DNA from: Prostheceraeus crozeri
Taxonomy: Eukaryota > Platyhelminthes > Polycladida > Euryleptidae
Length of the DNA stretch: 64,000 nucleotides
NCBI GenBank assembly: GCA_907163375.1
Contig: CAJQUW010003594.1
Span: 17,527 to 81,526, forward strand
Reading direction: 5' to 3'
Position 1 is the stretch's first letter; every line of letters begins with the position of its first letter. Below, in pieces: positions 9,319-20,448 of the stretch. A program made the position numbers and the translations under genes. The notes under the pieces are model-generated. The model was given only the letters and a program-made list of their open reading frames with translations, ran no database searches and was not told the DNA's origin.

Positions 9319-11714
9319 ATGGTCTTCTACGTGGTTCGCTACAAGGAAGACGGGCGATATGGTCTGGTCACAGAGAAGCAGGTGGTGGACAATACGAGGG
9401 ACATCTGGCTCATCAAGACCAGTAAGTCGAAGTTGGGCAGCAGCTTTGCGGCGACACCTGTTAGTCTATCGGCCTTCGACTCACGACAAGAAGCTGATCA
9501 ATACATGCGCTCAATGATAAGCTCATTCAGCCGAGAAGAGAACACATCAGCAAGGAAAAGAAAAAATCAAGTTCAAGTGGCGTCTACAGGTTAGTAATTT
9601 CCAGTTAGTTTAAACAAAAAATATTTTTCTTAGTTGATGTTGATCTCCTGTCAGCTGAATGCAAAAGCTGTAAAGTTCTTCACGAGAAGAATCAGCTGCT
9701 GAAAGAAAAAATCACGATTTTGGAAGAGCGGAATTCTAATCAAGCAGACAACATTCGGCAATTGTCAGGTACTTGTTCCCGCATTTTTCATATATATACT
9801 TCCAGGCCTCACAGACCTCCTATTTTTCCTACTTTTTGAAGATTTGTCCTATTTTTTCGGTTAGGGTCTCCTATTTTCTGGTTTTCTCCTATTTTTCGGA
9901 ATTTGCTGTACTTCATCAGTGCCTGAGAGACAAATTCGTACATTGGGACATATTGACGAAGCCCATAAAGTTGGCCAATATCAGGTGCCTATAAATATCT
10001 ACAGTGCACATTTTTGATAACGTAGCCTCTACACTGGAACTTATTCTATTATTTTCCACTTTATTCTATCTGGATTTTTTGATAGTTGAATTTACGCCAT
10101 TTTTTCCTCGTGTTTTTTTATAGTGTGAATATTTTTCTATAGTGCCCTAAGAAATCAAATAAGCGTCAATGGAACAATAGTTTTCTAAGGCTCATGACTT
10201 AAGGTATATTCAATGACGTTGATGACGTCGACAAATATTCGCTGATTTAAGTTAGTGCTTTGTTAAATCGTATAGAGACTTTTCTTCTCCATAGCATAAA
10301 TGCTACTTGAGTACTGTTTCCATCTTCGATTGAAGAAATCAAAATTCGGCTGCCATTAATCGCATCCCATTAATTAAAAAAACTCATGACACACTTGTTT
10401 GGAATTTGTTGAAATCTCAGTATTTTTTAATTTGAATTAATTTGGAGAGAGCTGAAAACCGCAAGAAAATAAACAAAAAAAATAAGAATTGGTCGAAAAA
10501 CATGTTCATTGTCCTCTTTTTGACCCATTTTACACTACTAAATTTAACCTCCTATTTTTGCATGCTTAGTTGCTGTGAGGCCTGTACTTCGAATTGATAA
10601 TCATTAAATATGCCAAACGTGTAATTGATTGACAATAAAAATTCATGCATGCCCTGAACTTCTTTCCTCCTCATGAAGAGACGCGTATATTGAAAGCATG
10701 AAAATTAACTTTTTCATCGATTTCTTTATAAATATATTGAAATCATACAGGAAATGCGTGTGAATACAAAAATGCTTGAAAATATTGCCGAAATTATCGA
10801 CTCCATTTCTTAGATAGATTGCTTATATGCCACAACGCCCGCAATTCAGACATTCATGCAGTTGACTCTAGAGCATTTTTCTTGTTGTGTAGACATCGGC
10901 ATGATCTTCGACCGCCTATCGGCCGTGACCCAGCGCCTGGAGGCCATGCAGTCGACACCATCGCCTGCGGTTCAGGAGTGCACCTACAACGGCGTGACCT
11001 TCTCCAGAAGATGCATCGACAGCGTGGACATGTTGCCAAAGGTTGCTGCCTCGGCATCCCGGGCAATCAGAAGAGGGATAAACGAGGCGTTCACTGTGGC
11101 AGAGCTGAAAACTCAAACCCCGAAAGGTTTTGATGGAAAGCCTGCAATGGACAGGAAGAGAATGCTCGCAGTAGAATGTAAGTGGCTTATACGTAACTGA
11201 GTCCTCCAGTATATATCATTTGTTTGCTTGGACTTGAAAACATGTCTGTAGTTAATTCTAGTAAGATGCGTATAAATACATACTGATTTTGTCTTTTTGA
11301 CATAATGCATGTATATCTGTACCCCACGATTTCAATTAATGGGGCTTTATGAAATAAACATTATTATTGTTTATATGATTATTATGTATACACGTGTAGT
11401 CAAGCACGTATGCATAGATAGAATTATATATTTTGAGAATATTTGATTAATTTTTTATATAGGCCTTCCATGTGTACATGTATTAATTATAGCATATTAA
11501 TATTATGCATGCCATTTTTTACTTTCCAGCGATGGCGACGAAGATCTTAGGTGTTGAAGTGACAGGGACAAAGGTCAATGAAGTAGTCAGAAAGATGAAT
11601 CAAGAGGCGAAGCGACGGAAGGGAGGGCAAAGTGGAGACAATGTGGATAGTGTTGAAGAAAACGAAGAAGATGACGAAGAATGTGAAAATAACGAAGATT
11701 TGGAAGAACTTTGA
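9319..11714 (+). CDS. Four-exon BEN-domain-like gene carried by element D
   Basis: Exons: 9,319-9,589, 9,634-9,768, 10,893-11,177 and 11,530-11,714, giving 291 codons with no stop. All three introns are GT-AG and interrupt a codon after its first base; donors include GTTAGT, GTACTT and GTAAGT, and acceptors follow T-rich tracts. An acceptor (ttcttaccag) sits directly before the ATG, so a 5' non-coding exon is likely. Exon 1 encodes a small basic-acidic domain opening MVFYVVRYKEDGRYG, of the kind found at the start of several BEN proteins. Exon 2 encodes a CKSCK motif and a leucine-rich coiled coil. Exons 3 and 4 resemble a BEN domain: ASRAIRRGINEAFTVAEL, then GKPAMDRKRMLAVE, then ILGVEV and a basic end. 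An acidic tail follows. BEN domains bind DNA or chromatin, so an accessory or regulatory role in transposition is plausible. The gene starts 40 bases after the dead transposase yet is intact. Splicing and domain name are inferred from sequence. Confidence 0.7.
9803..10584. mobile_element. Non-autonomous element in intron 2 of the BEN-like gene (6-base duplication TACTTC)
   Basis: The left end CAGGCCTCACAG and the right end CTGTGAGGCCTG are perfect 12-base inverses. TACTTC flanks on both sides (9,797-9,802 and 10,585-10,590). Near both ends the word cctccta followed by a T run recurs (CCTATTTTT). There is no coding capacity. It lies wholly within the intron between 9,769 and 10,892 and therefore leaves the spliced frame untouched. 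CAG termini and a 6-base duplication again suggest a hAT6-type element. Confidence 0.8.
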
Positions 11715-12232
11715 ATAGACTAAACAGATTTGTAATCCATTTTTTAACCCAATAATGACAGATGAAAAGCGCACAATTTGGTGCCGCAAGGACTTGATTT
11801 TCTCAATCATCACAAAAGTAATTAGTAATAGAGTCTTTTGCAGAATATAATGTTCTCCTGCCTTTTCCGAGTTTTATGAGTGTTGCATCCAAAGACAAAT
11901 TGAGCTTTTCTGGACAACTTCAGTCCAATCTAAGTTGTACTTTAAGCTGTGCGCTTCATGAATCAATTTCATTTTTATTGCAATTTCCAAAATGCATGCG
12001 TCCAAATAATGGGTTTCTAAACGTGGGATCTACGCGTATGCATTAGCAAAAGCACGTGTATGTTAGCTGTTCATAGCACTAACATGAAAAACTATGTTAA
12101 ATGCATACCCTGGCATACGTATGAAAGGGTATGTCAAGTGCATATGCGAACATAAGTACTTCCAGGCCTGATTTCGCACGTGCAAAAGTACGTATGATTA
12201 GCCGTTCCTGCATACGTATGCTAAAAGCATAC
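11715..12232. repeat. 3' flank of the BEN-like gene and first half of the right subterminal array of element D
   Basis: Nothing coding after the BEN stop. From about 12,030 onward CATACGTATG and its halves recur, for instance ccctggcatacgtatgaaag at 12,109. The block of about 75 bases starting there is repeated with changes at 18,318-18,393, directly after the BEL/Pao element, so that element landed between two units of one array. Confidence 0.7.
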
Positions 12233-12670
12233 TGTTTTGCTGTAATTCTCATATATTTCGTTGTGTGAGTTGAATTTCCTTCTTAATTAAATCTTTGTGT
12301 TGGCTTGGCTGTTGATTCCTTCCCTTTGATGAGTAACTTGTTAGGGCATTGTTGCATCAGTAACTCGCTGACCAGTTTCGGTTCATGGGAATTTATGCGT
12401 GGGACCGTTGTGATTGGACAATACGCCTTCCCCACGCACAAGTCATTGTCGGCCTATCCTGTGACTTGATTTGAATGGTCATCACACAAAATGTTTGTGC
12501 ACAGTGACTTCGGTGCCTTCGCTCAACAAATTTGAATCGGACACTACGGACGCTAGTATTTGTAACGGTCTTCAGAGACAATATTGAGCTACCGCCAAGG
12601 CGGATGTACACAATATAAGTGCCGATACAAATCGTTGATTGCTTTGAGTTATACCGCAATAAGCAGAACA
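12233..12670 (+). repeat. 5' LTR of the BEL/Pao element
   Basis: 438 bases, TGTTTTGC to CAGAACA, matching the 3' LTR without a difference I can see. The segment cacaatataagtg near the 3' side is a possible TATA-type promoter element. Confidence 0.93.
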
Positions 12671-12724
12671 TCATTCAAATTTGTTTGGGAATCTGTTGCT
12701 GACCTGGTTCTGCTATTCGGTACG

Positions 12725-15700
12725 ATGGATCCAAAGGAGGCGAAATCTAGGAGACGCACCGCGAAGGCGTGTTTCACAAGAAGCGGCAAAGCTCTTTCCT
12801 ACTTCATGAACGAATCAAGACCACTGAACGAAATTTCCGGAGCGCTGGGGAAGTATCGGAAAGACTTTGATCAACTCGTGAGTCGACAGGAGGAATACAC
12901 AAGTCTATTGGAAGATGACGAATTCGAGCAAGAGGAGCAGATGATGGAGGAAATCCAAGAACGATTCCTGGAGCTGTCGACCAAGGCCACTGACGTCATC
13001 AATCAAGCAAGTACTTCAAGTAAAGTGGAGGAAACGGGAGAATGTTTCGCAACGGGCAAGCAACGAATAATTCCTCACAACCCAAGGAGATCGTCTGCAG
13101 GGATCCGAAGTCTGGAGCCACCAAAGCCGAGGACGATACGTTAAACAAGGTGAGCGGGTTATTGATGCAACAAACCCCTCAGTTAAGTAAAGTAAAGGTG
13201 TCGAAACCTACTCTTCCTTCCTTTTCTGGTGACGTTAGAGAGTATTTCGAATTCAAGTCTGATTTCAAGCACCTAGTAGATAGCTCTTACTGTAAGCGTG
13301 ATGCTGTGACTATGCTTAGATCTGCTCTTATTGGGAAACCTTTAGACATGATACGGGGCTTAGGTCAGGACTATGACTCTGCTTGGGATACGTTAGACAG
13401 CGCATACGGCGACCCCAGGTTTATCGCGGATGCCATAACGAACGACATCATGAAATTTAAGCCACTAAATGAAAACGATGATTCTCGGTTTTGTGACTTA
13501 GTGCAACTGATAAGAAGATGCTACAATCTACTGACGTCTGTAGGGAGACAGCAGGACATGGACAACAACTATGTAATTGCTTTACTTGAGCAGAAGCTGA
13601 CTAGCGAGGACAAGAGACTATGGTCACGTCATTTAGAAATCGACGAGAAAGACGCAACCTTGTCTACCTTATTGAGTTGGATGACAACTGAAATGAGGAG
13701 TCGATTGCGAACAGTTTCGGCTGTTAGAAGTGTCACTCGATCAGCGAGAAGTCAAATTAATCAAATTACCGTGAATAAAAACACAGAGAAACCGCCAAAA
13801 TGCTGGGTGTGTAAATCAGATGCACACTATGTTGATCAATGCTCAGAAATTTTATCGAAGACTGTTAACGATCGCTATAACCTCTTGAAGAGTAACAATT
13901 GCTGCTTCAGCTGTCTGAAAAAGGCGGGCAGAAATCATCGAGCTCAGACATGCAACAGACGTCAACTTTGTAAAGAAATGATTAACGGGACACCCTGCAA
14001 CCGTTACCATCACAAATTGCTTCATTACGAGCCCACGTCAAATGCTATTGTTATGGCTTCATTCACAAACGGGGAGAACTTACTTCCTATGGCGACTATC
14101 AAAGTATCGGGGAAGGCCCCTCAAAGTGAAGAGCTCAATCTCATGCTTGATTCAGGTGCCCAAGTTTCCCTAATCCGACAAAAGTTTGCTAATGAGCTGA
14201 GATTAACGGGCCCGGATGTCAGAATCCTAATTGTGAAAGTCGGTGCAGAGGAGGAAGAATTAACCTCAAAATTGTACGAGATGACGATTCATTCACCAAA
14301 AGACGGAAAAACATATACTATCAAGGCTGTAGGCATTGACAGCATTAACGATGGCCATATTCGATCAATTGATACTCAAGCGTTAAGCCAATCTTTCAAT
14401 ATTTCCGGAACAGTGCCTCAGCGAAAGTCAGGTGCTATTGACTTGTTAATTGGTATCGATCACGCTGTCTTGCATACTGGTGAAACTGTTATGAAAGGCG
14501 ATCTGGTAGGAAGAAACAGTCCACTAGGATGGGTCTTTTTCGGTGGATCACATTCCAATCTGTCGAGTATTTCTGTGCTACATGTTTCCATAATAAAACC
14601 GATTGATTTAACTGATTTCTGGTCAACCGAGACCATGGGAGTTTCTGCTGTAAACAAATGTCAGTGCTGTAAAAATGACGATGGAAACCAAAACCTGATC
14701 GAATTGTCCTGTACAAGAGATGGGAATCAATGGTTAATGTCATACCCCTGGATTAAGGATCCAAGTTCCTTACCCGACAACAAAGTGCAAGCCGAAAAAT
14801 TATTAATTGCAAGAGAACGACAACTCCTGAAAAATCCTCGTCTGGCATCTGCGTACGATAAACAAATCGACGAAATGGTCAAATTTAACTTCGCAAGAAA
14901 ACTGTCTGAAGATGAAATGTCGAGCTATCAGGGTCCTGTATTCTACCTTCCTCATCACGGTATTGTCAAAACCAGCAAATCTACGCCAATACGGGTAGTA
15001 TTCAATTCCTCAATCAACTTCCAAGGACACTCACTGAATGATTATTGGGCGAAAGGACCTGATTTATTTAACAACTTGCTGGGTGTGCTTCTTCGATTTA
15101 GAGGAGAATCGATTGCTATCGTGGGTGACATTTCAAAAATGTACCACCGAATTAAGATTTCAGAACGCGATCAACATGTGCACAGGTTCCTGTGGAGGAA
15201 TTTGGAGGTCACGAGAGCACCGAGTGTCTATATTATGAAAGTTCTAACCTTTGGAGATAAACCGGCACCTTCCATGGCACTCACTGCATTGAAGAAAACG
15301 GCAAAATTGATGAAACATGAAATGCCCGAGGCATCCAATACGATATTGAGTAATTCATATATGGACGATATATGTGACTCTGTTCCAAGCATTGATGATG
15401 CAAAGAAGCTGACAAATGAAATTGATAAGGTTCTTGATAGTTCAGGGTTTAAAATCAAGACATGCACTTTGACTGGGAATGACGACCAAACTTCTGATTG
15501 CAAAGAAGAGAAAGTTTTAGGTGTCATGTGGAATCCGTCATCCGATGAGTTACGAATAAATGTTGGTATTCAGTCAGATATGAAATGTTTCACGAAAAGA
15601 AACATATTGAGCGAAATTGCCAAAATATTCGATCCGCTTGGTTTGACGGCAGCGACAGTAATTCGAGCAAAAATCGCAGTTCAGAAATTATGGAAGAAAG

Positions 15701-17823
15701 GCATTGGCTGGGACGAACCACTGAATGATGAAGATATGAAACAATGGAAAGGAATTCTTGAAGAGCTTCAACTATTGCAGAAGATTACATTCCCAAGATG
15801 TATTTCCCTGAAGAAAAATTCAAACGAACTGCCGACGTTGTGTATATTCTCAGATGCGTCTGAAGAAGCGTTCGGAGCCTGCGCCTATATTCGCCAAAAG
15901 TCGTCCGATGACCAATACATTTCTAACCTAATTTGCGCGAAATCACGTGTTGCCCCTATAAAGTCTTTGACCATTCCGAAATTAGAACTGCAAGCTGCTG
16001 TTATCGCGGCAAGACTAAATCGCACAATAAAGGAGGAGACCAGGATAAGTTTTGATCGAACCTATTTTTTCACTGACAGCATGATTGTGATGGTTTGGAT
16101 TAGAAATGTTTCTAATAAAACTATCCCCTTCGTGACCTGCAGAGTAATTGAGATCACAAGTCAGACATCTCATTCACAATGGAATCACATACCTGGTACT
16201 GTGAATGTAGCCGATCAGATTTCTAGAGGAATTAAACCAACTGATCTGAATCTGTCTTGGCAAAATGGACCGGACTTCTTACGTTTCCCCGAGAGTCAAT
16301 GGCCATGCACGGAAATTCGCGCACCCGATAATAGTATATCGGAAGCAAGAGTCAATGTCTGCTCAATAGCCGTGGGAGAATCAGTCCCCAAATATGAAAA
16401 CTTCTCCACTTGGAAGAAAGTGAAAAGAATCATGGCTTTCATTTTACGCTTCATTAACAATGCACTCGCCCCCAGGGCAGAGAGGATCACTGGACATCTG
16501 ACCACCGACGAACTTCAATCGGCTGAGGTAAAGCTAATTAAGGAGATACAAAGGCCTTTGCGCAAGCAGATAGAGGCGGGTCAAATGAAAAACCTATCGC
16601 CATTCATCGATGATAATGGACTAGTCCGTGTCGGCGGACGCTTAAATAGAGCTGAATTTCTCACTTACGGTATGAAACACCCAATTCTCATCGGCGGTGA
16701 TCATCATGTTTCGAAACTCATATTACGGGAGACTCATGAAACTGGTCACACCGGACTTGCATCTACGGTTGCAAAGTCTCGAGCTAAATTCTGGATTACA
16801 AAAGCCCATCAAGTTGCGAAAAATATCGTCAATAAATGTGTAATATGTCGTCGATTGAGTCACATAACTCAACAACAGCTCATGGCGCCGTTACCTGAAG
16901 AACGACTGAAGCCTCATTCACCTCCATTTCACTGTACAGCCTTGGACTACTTCGGACCATTCACGGTTAAGATTAGCAGGAATAGGTCTGATAAGCATTA
17001 TGGCGTTATATTTACCTGTTTGAACACAAGAGCGGCTCACCTCTAACTAGCTAGAAACGCTTCTGCTGATGAATTAATAATGGTGTTAAGAAGATTTTTC
17101 GCGATCCGAGGATTTCCATCGACCATTATCAGTGACAATGGCACTCAAATGGTCGGAGCGGAGAAACAGCTAAAGGAGATGATTCGAAATTGGAACAAAG
17201 AAACTATTAGTAACTTCTGTGCGAATCGTGGGACAAAATGGAAATTTTCTACTCCTTTGGCTCCCCATCAAAATGGATGCGCTGAATCGATGGTCAAAAC
17301 GAGCAAGCGATGTCTGAAAATCGTAATTGGAGATCAGAAACTAACGCCCTTTGAGTTATATACATATATGGTTGAATGCACAAACATAATCAATCAGAGA
17401 CCGATTGGAAGAATCCCCACTGATCCGAACGACGGAAGTTATCTATGTCCAAACGATATCCTTCTGGGCAGAGCAACATCATTCGTGCCACCAGGACCGT
17501 TCCGAGACACATGCCTTTTAAAGGACCGAGTTAATTTTGTACAAACATTAATTGACAATTTCTGGAAACGTTGGGCCCGAGACGTGTTACCTCAATTATT
17601 TCCTCGAAAGAAATGGAACTCTGAAAAATGCGATGTAGAAGTCGGCGACATCGTTGTAATAAGTGACAGCAATTTGGTCAGAGGAAAATGGACAACCGGA
17701 AAAATCGAGGAAACGTTCAAGGGCAAAGACGGCAAGGTTCGCAATGTTTCAGTTAGAGTCGGGAAAAATAGTTTAGTTAGACCTATCACTAAGTTATCGG
17801 TTATCTTGAGTGAGTCTGAGTGA
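12725..17823 (+). pseudogene. gag-pol coding region of the BEL/Pao element (fossil)
   Basis: Parts in order: a gag region with an acidic coiled segment; two zinc-knuckle-like motifs near 13,800-13,960 (CWVCKSDAHYVDQC and CCFSC); an aspartic protease around 14,150 (MLDSGAQVSLI); reverse transcriptase from about 14,950 with the YMDDIC active site; RNase H around 15,840 (CIFSDASEEAFG); and integrase with an H-H-C-C zinc site near 16,730-16,850 followed by a DDE core (ALDYFGP, SDNGTQM). The order protease, reverse transcriptase, RNase H, integrase and the YMDD-type sequence place it in BEL/Pao. About two breaks interrupt the frame, so it is treated as a fossil. No envelope is present. Confidence 0.9.
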
Positions 17824-17874
17824 CTTTCATTTTTCTTTATGCTGTGTTTCCCTTTCTTTCGTGTGGCGGGAGGA

Positions 17875-18312
17875 TGTTTTGCTGTAATTCTCATATATTT
17901 CGTTGTGTGAGTTGAATTTCCTTCTTAATTAAATCTTTGTGTTGGCTTGGCTGTTGATTCCTTCCCTTTGATGAGTAACTTGTTAGGGCATTGTTGCATC
18001 AGTAACTCGCTGACCAGTTTCGGTTCATGGGAATTTATGCGTGGGACCGTTGTGATTGGACAATACGCCTTCCCCACGCACAAGTCATTGTCGGCCTATC
18101 CTGTGACTTGATTTGAATGGTCATCACACAAAATGTTTGTGCACAGTGACTTCGGTGCCTTCGCTCAACAAATTTGAATCGGACACTACGGACGCTAGTA
18201 TTTGTAACGGTCTTCAGAGACAATATTGAGCTACCGCCAAGGCGGATGTACACAATATAAGTGCCGATACAAATCGTTGATTGCTTTGAGTTATACCGCA
18301 ATAAGCAGAACA
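17875..18312 (+). repeat. 3' LTR of the BEL/Pao element
   Basis: 438 bases, identical by eye to the 5' LTR, preceded by the purine tract GGCGGGAGGA and followed by the CATAC target duplication. Confidence 0.93.
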
Positions 18313-18559
18313 CATACCCTTGCACACGTATGAAAGGGTATGCAAAGTGCATATGCGAACATACGTATTAATACGGCCTGATTTCGAGCGGTGTATGCAA
18401 AGGTATGCATTTCACATACATATTCATACGTATGAAAAGCGTTACATTTCACACGTATGAACATACCATGTTTCATACCCCTTTTCGCATACCTTTGCAT
18501 ACGTATGATAAAGGGTATGAATCATACGTAAGAACACACCCATTTATTTTCGTGCCGGG
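18313..18559. repeat. Second half of the right subterminal array and right end of element D
   Basis: CATACGTATG and its halves recur in both orientations up to about 18,530. The terminal inverted repeat CATTTATTTTCGTGCCGGG then closes the element at 18,559, followed by TA. Confidence 0.7.
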
Positions 18560-18561
18560 TA

Positions 18562-20446
18562 ACACATTCAATGTAGGAAATTTCTTCGTAACGACGATTA
18601 CTATAACTGACGAAACTCTCAGACTCAGGCGCACTTCGAACGCACTCACCCCGACATTCATTGGCCCGGCGTTAGTCCATTACAACTTACTATATAACTT
18701 ATATCTTAGTCTAATTTCATGTCTTCATTCCGGATATTTCTATCTGGAGTTCTTCTTTGAACAGCGAGCACAAGGGCCATTTCTTCAGCTAGCTTCAACG
18801 CAAACTACTTGAAGAAACTGAGATGCTGTGTTACAATTTATTATCTCTGTGGTAGAGTACGTAAAATCAAAAAGTTTCTTCTCATCTCAATATCGAATTG
18901 TTTCTTTTGCATTAATTACGTCATCTTGTCAATCAACAATTCATTTGGCCGACTGAATTTTCCACCAACAGCGCAAAATAATTGAGTGAGATTACATCTG
19001 CCAATTTTCTTCTTCAACATGCCACCTTCTGAAAAACGCACATTCATCAAACAATAAAACACGACGTAATCGAAGGGTGGAGCAGTCTCATTTCGTTGAA
19101 ATTAAGTAGATATAACACAAATCATTACTATTCATGTACTCGCCAATTACCAAACTGTAGAACACCTTCCCCTCAGCACCGGAGAACTCCAAGATTTGAT
19201 GCTGAAATGTGTAGCATCAAAAACAATGGAGAACACCCATGCCGAACATGATAGACCACCTCTACTTCAAGCAAATGGAACGATATCTGTATCCGAAAAC
19301 TTATGGCCAAGATGGGAAAACCTGGGCAACGACAGTTATGACCCAAGCAAGAGCTCAACCTCACTACTATCATGCTCACCCGAAATGTGTATACGGCCAA
19401 TTTAGGAAGGAGTACTTTGACCACTAACCAATTGTAATTGAGCATGACACGATTCCCTATCTCAGCAGTCTGATTCATTTCACCCACCCTACACGTCTTA
19501 AATGCAATATTAACAGAAAAGGCCTCCAAGGAAGAAGGAGCACCACCACTTAGCACGCTAAAATGCTATCTATGTTTTCGATATTGTTTTGGATTGAAAT
19601 TCGCATGATACTTCCGCCACTTCCATCACAAGAAGACTGAAGGATAATGCCTTTGTGAAACAATCAAATGTCTTTTAAACACGGAGCTAATGAAAGTAAA
19701 CAAACGATCATTATCAACTCCATCTCCTTAGTCAATGGATGAACGTGAGTGAAGCTGAGTCACTATCACTTCATGTTTGCAATTAATTGTGATTTGAAAT
19801 GATATTATATTACCATGCATGAAATCACATGAAACACGGCCACACATTTATCAAAACATTGCTGGTCCACAACATAAATGAAAACAAAAGAATGCTTTCG
19901 GAAAAAAACATTTCGAAACACTACAATACTTGACTAGACATTAATCATATTTTGTCAATGCTTTTATTTTTGAACTTTCGACATAATACACGACCGAAAC
20001 AAATTCTGCTGACTGATGTACGACCAATTACAATATTTGAATTGAATGCGTTTTCAATTTCTCAGAATAGAAAGATGTCAAAAAATTATTTCAAAGATGC
20101 GCATCCGCGCTGCACACGTCAGTCAGGAGCCATTCCAGCCTGCGAAAAAGACTAGACTTTAATTGACAAGTTGAAGACGATGACGGAGCATAAGAAGACC
20201 AACGTAGCTGAGTGTTACCAGCGAATGAAGGAAGAGGGTGGCGACGATCTATACAATTGTCCCCGTAACAGAAAGCAGTTATACTACTGCAAACAATCAC
20301 AAAAACCGAAGCAAGAAGCTTCCAATGATGAACTGTTTGAATTGCTTTCGAACGAGAAATTAAAATAGGATTCCAAAGTCACGCAAAACATTTTTATGGA
20401 TAAATATCCGTCCTACATCTTGTACAATAATCAGCAGATTGAGATG
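18562..20446. repeat. Macro-repeat copy B (module X 18,562-18,828, spacer, module Y 18,929-20,446)
   Basis: Module X (acacattcaatgtagg to gagatgctg) recurs at 20,449-20,714. Module Y matches copy A at 735-2,236 end to end. At 20,428 this copy has the single TAA that is duplicated around element A. No coding sequence is recognisable; its short frames are the same as those of copy A. Confidence 0.85.
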
Positions 20447-20448
20447 TA

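Larger units (their letters stand above)
12233..18312 (+). mobile_element. BEL/Pao LTR retrotransposon, young, nearly whole
   Basis: A 6,080-base element bounded by 438-base direct LTRs that start TG and end CA. A 5-base target duplication CATAC lies at 12,228-12,232 and 18,313-18,317. The two LTRs look identical base for base, so the insertion is recent on an evolutionary scale. The purine tract GGCGGGAGGA lies immediately before the 3' LTR and serves as the polypurine tract. The internal region encodes gag and pol in the BEL/Pao order with no envelope gene. It looks close to whole, with about two breaks in its coding frame. It is inserted in the right subterminal array of element D. Confidence 0.95.
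4926..18559 (+). mobile_element. Element D: TA-flanked two-gene transposon (CMC/EnSpm-like transposase plus BEN-like gene)
   Basis: The left end is CCCGCACGAAAATAAATG at 4,926. The right end is the inverse, CATTTATTTTCGTGCCGGG, at 18,559. TA lies on both sides (4,924-4,925 and 18,560-18,561). The third copy of the host repeat has the same flanks joined by one TA at 20,447-20,448, which is the empty site. Inside are arrays rich in the palindrome CATACGTATG near both ends, a broken transposase, a four-exon BEN-like gene, a minisatellite and two short nested elements. A BEL/Pao element (12,233-18,312) sits in the right array; without it D is about 7.5 kb. Subterminal arrays of short repeats in both orientations are typical of CACTA elements. 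No CACTR terminus is visible between the BEN-like gene and the right array, which favours these outer ends as D's own. Alternatively the outer ends belong to a Tc1-type MITE into which D was later inserted. Confidence 0.62.

Noticed and set aside
12233-18312. Envelope gene making the LTR element retrovirus-like
   Set aside because: Coding sequence ends with the integrase region and the polypurine tract and 3' LTR follow directly; no membrane protein frame is present.
4926-18559. Outer ends of element D as a simple Tc1/mariner MITE
   Set aside because: TA would fit, but both ends carry the same palindrome arrays and no other terminal repeat for the enclosed transposase and BEN-like genes could be found. 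Kept only as the stated alternative.
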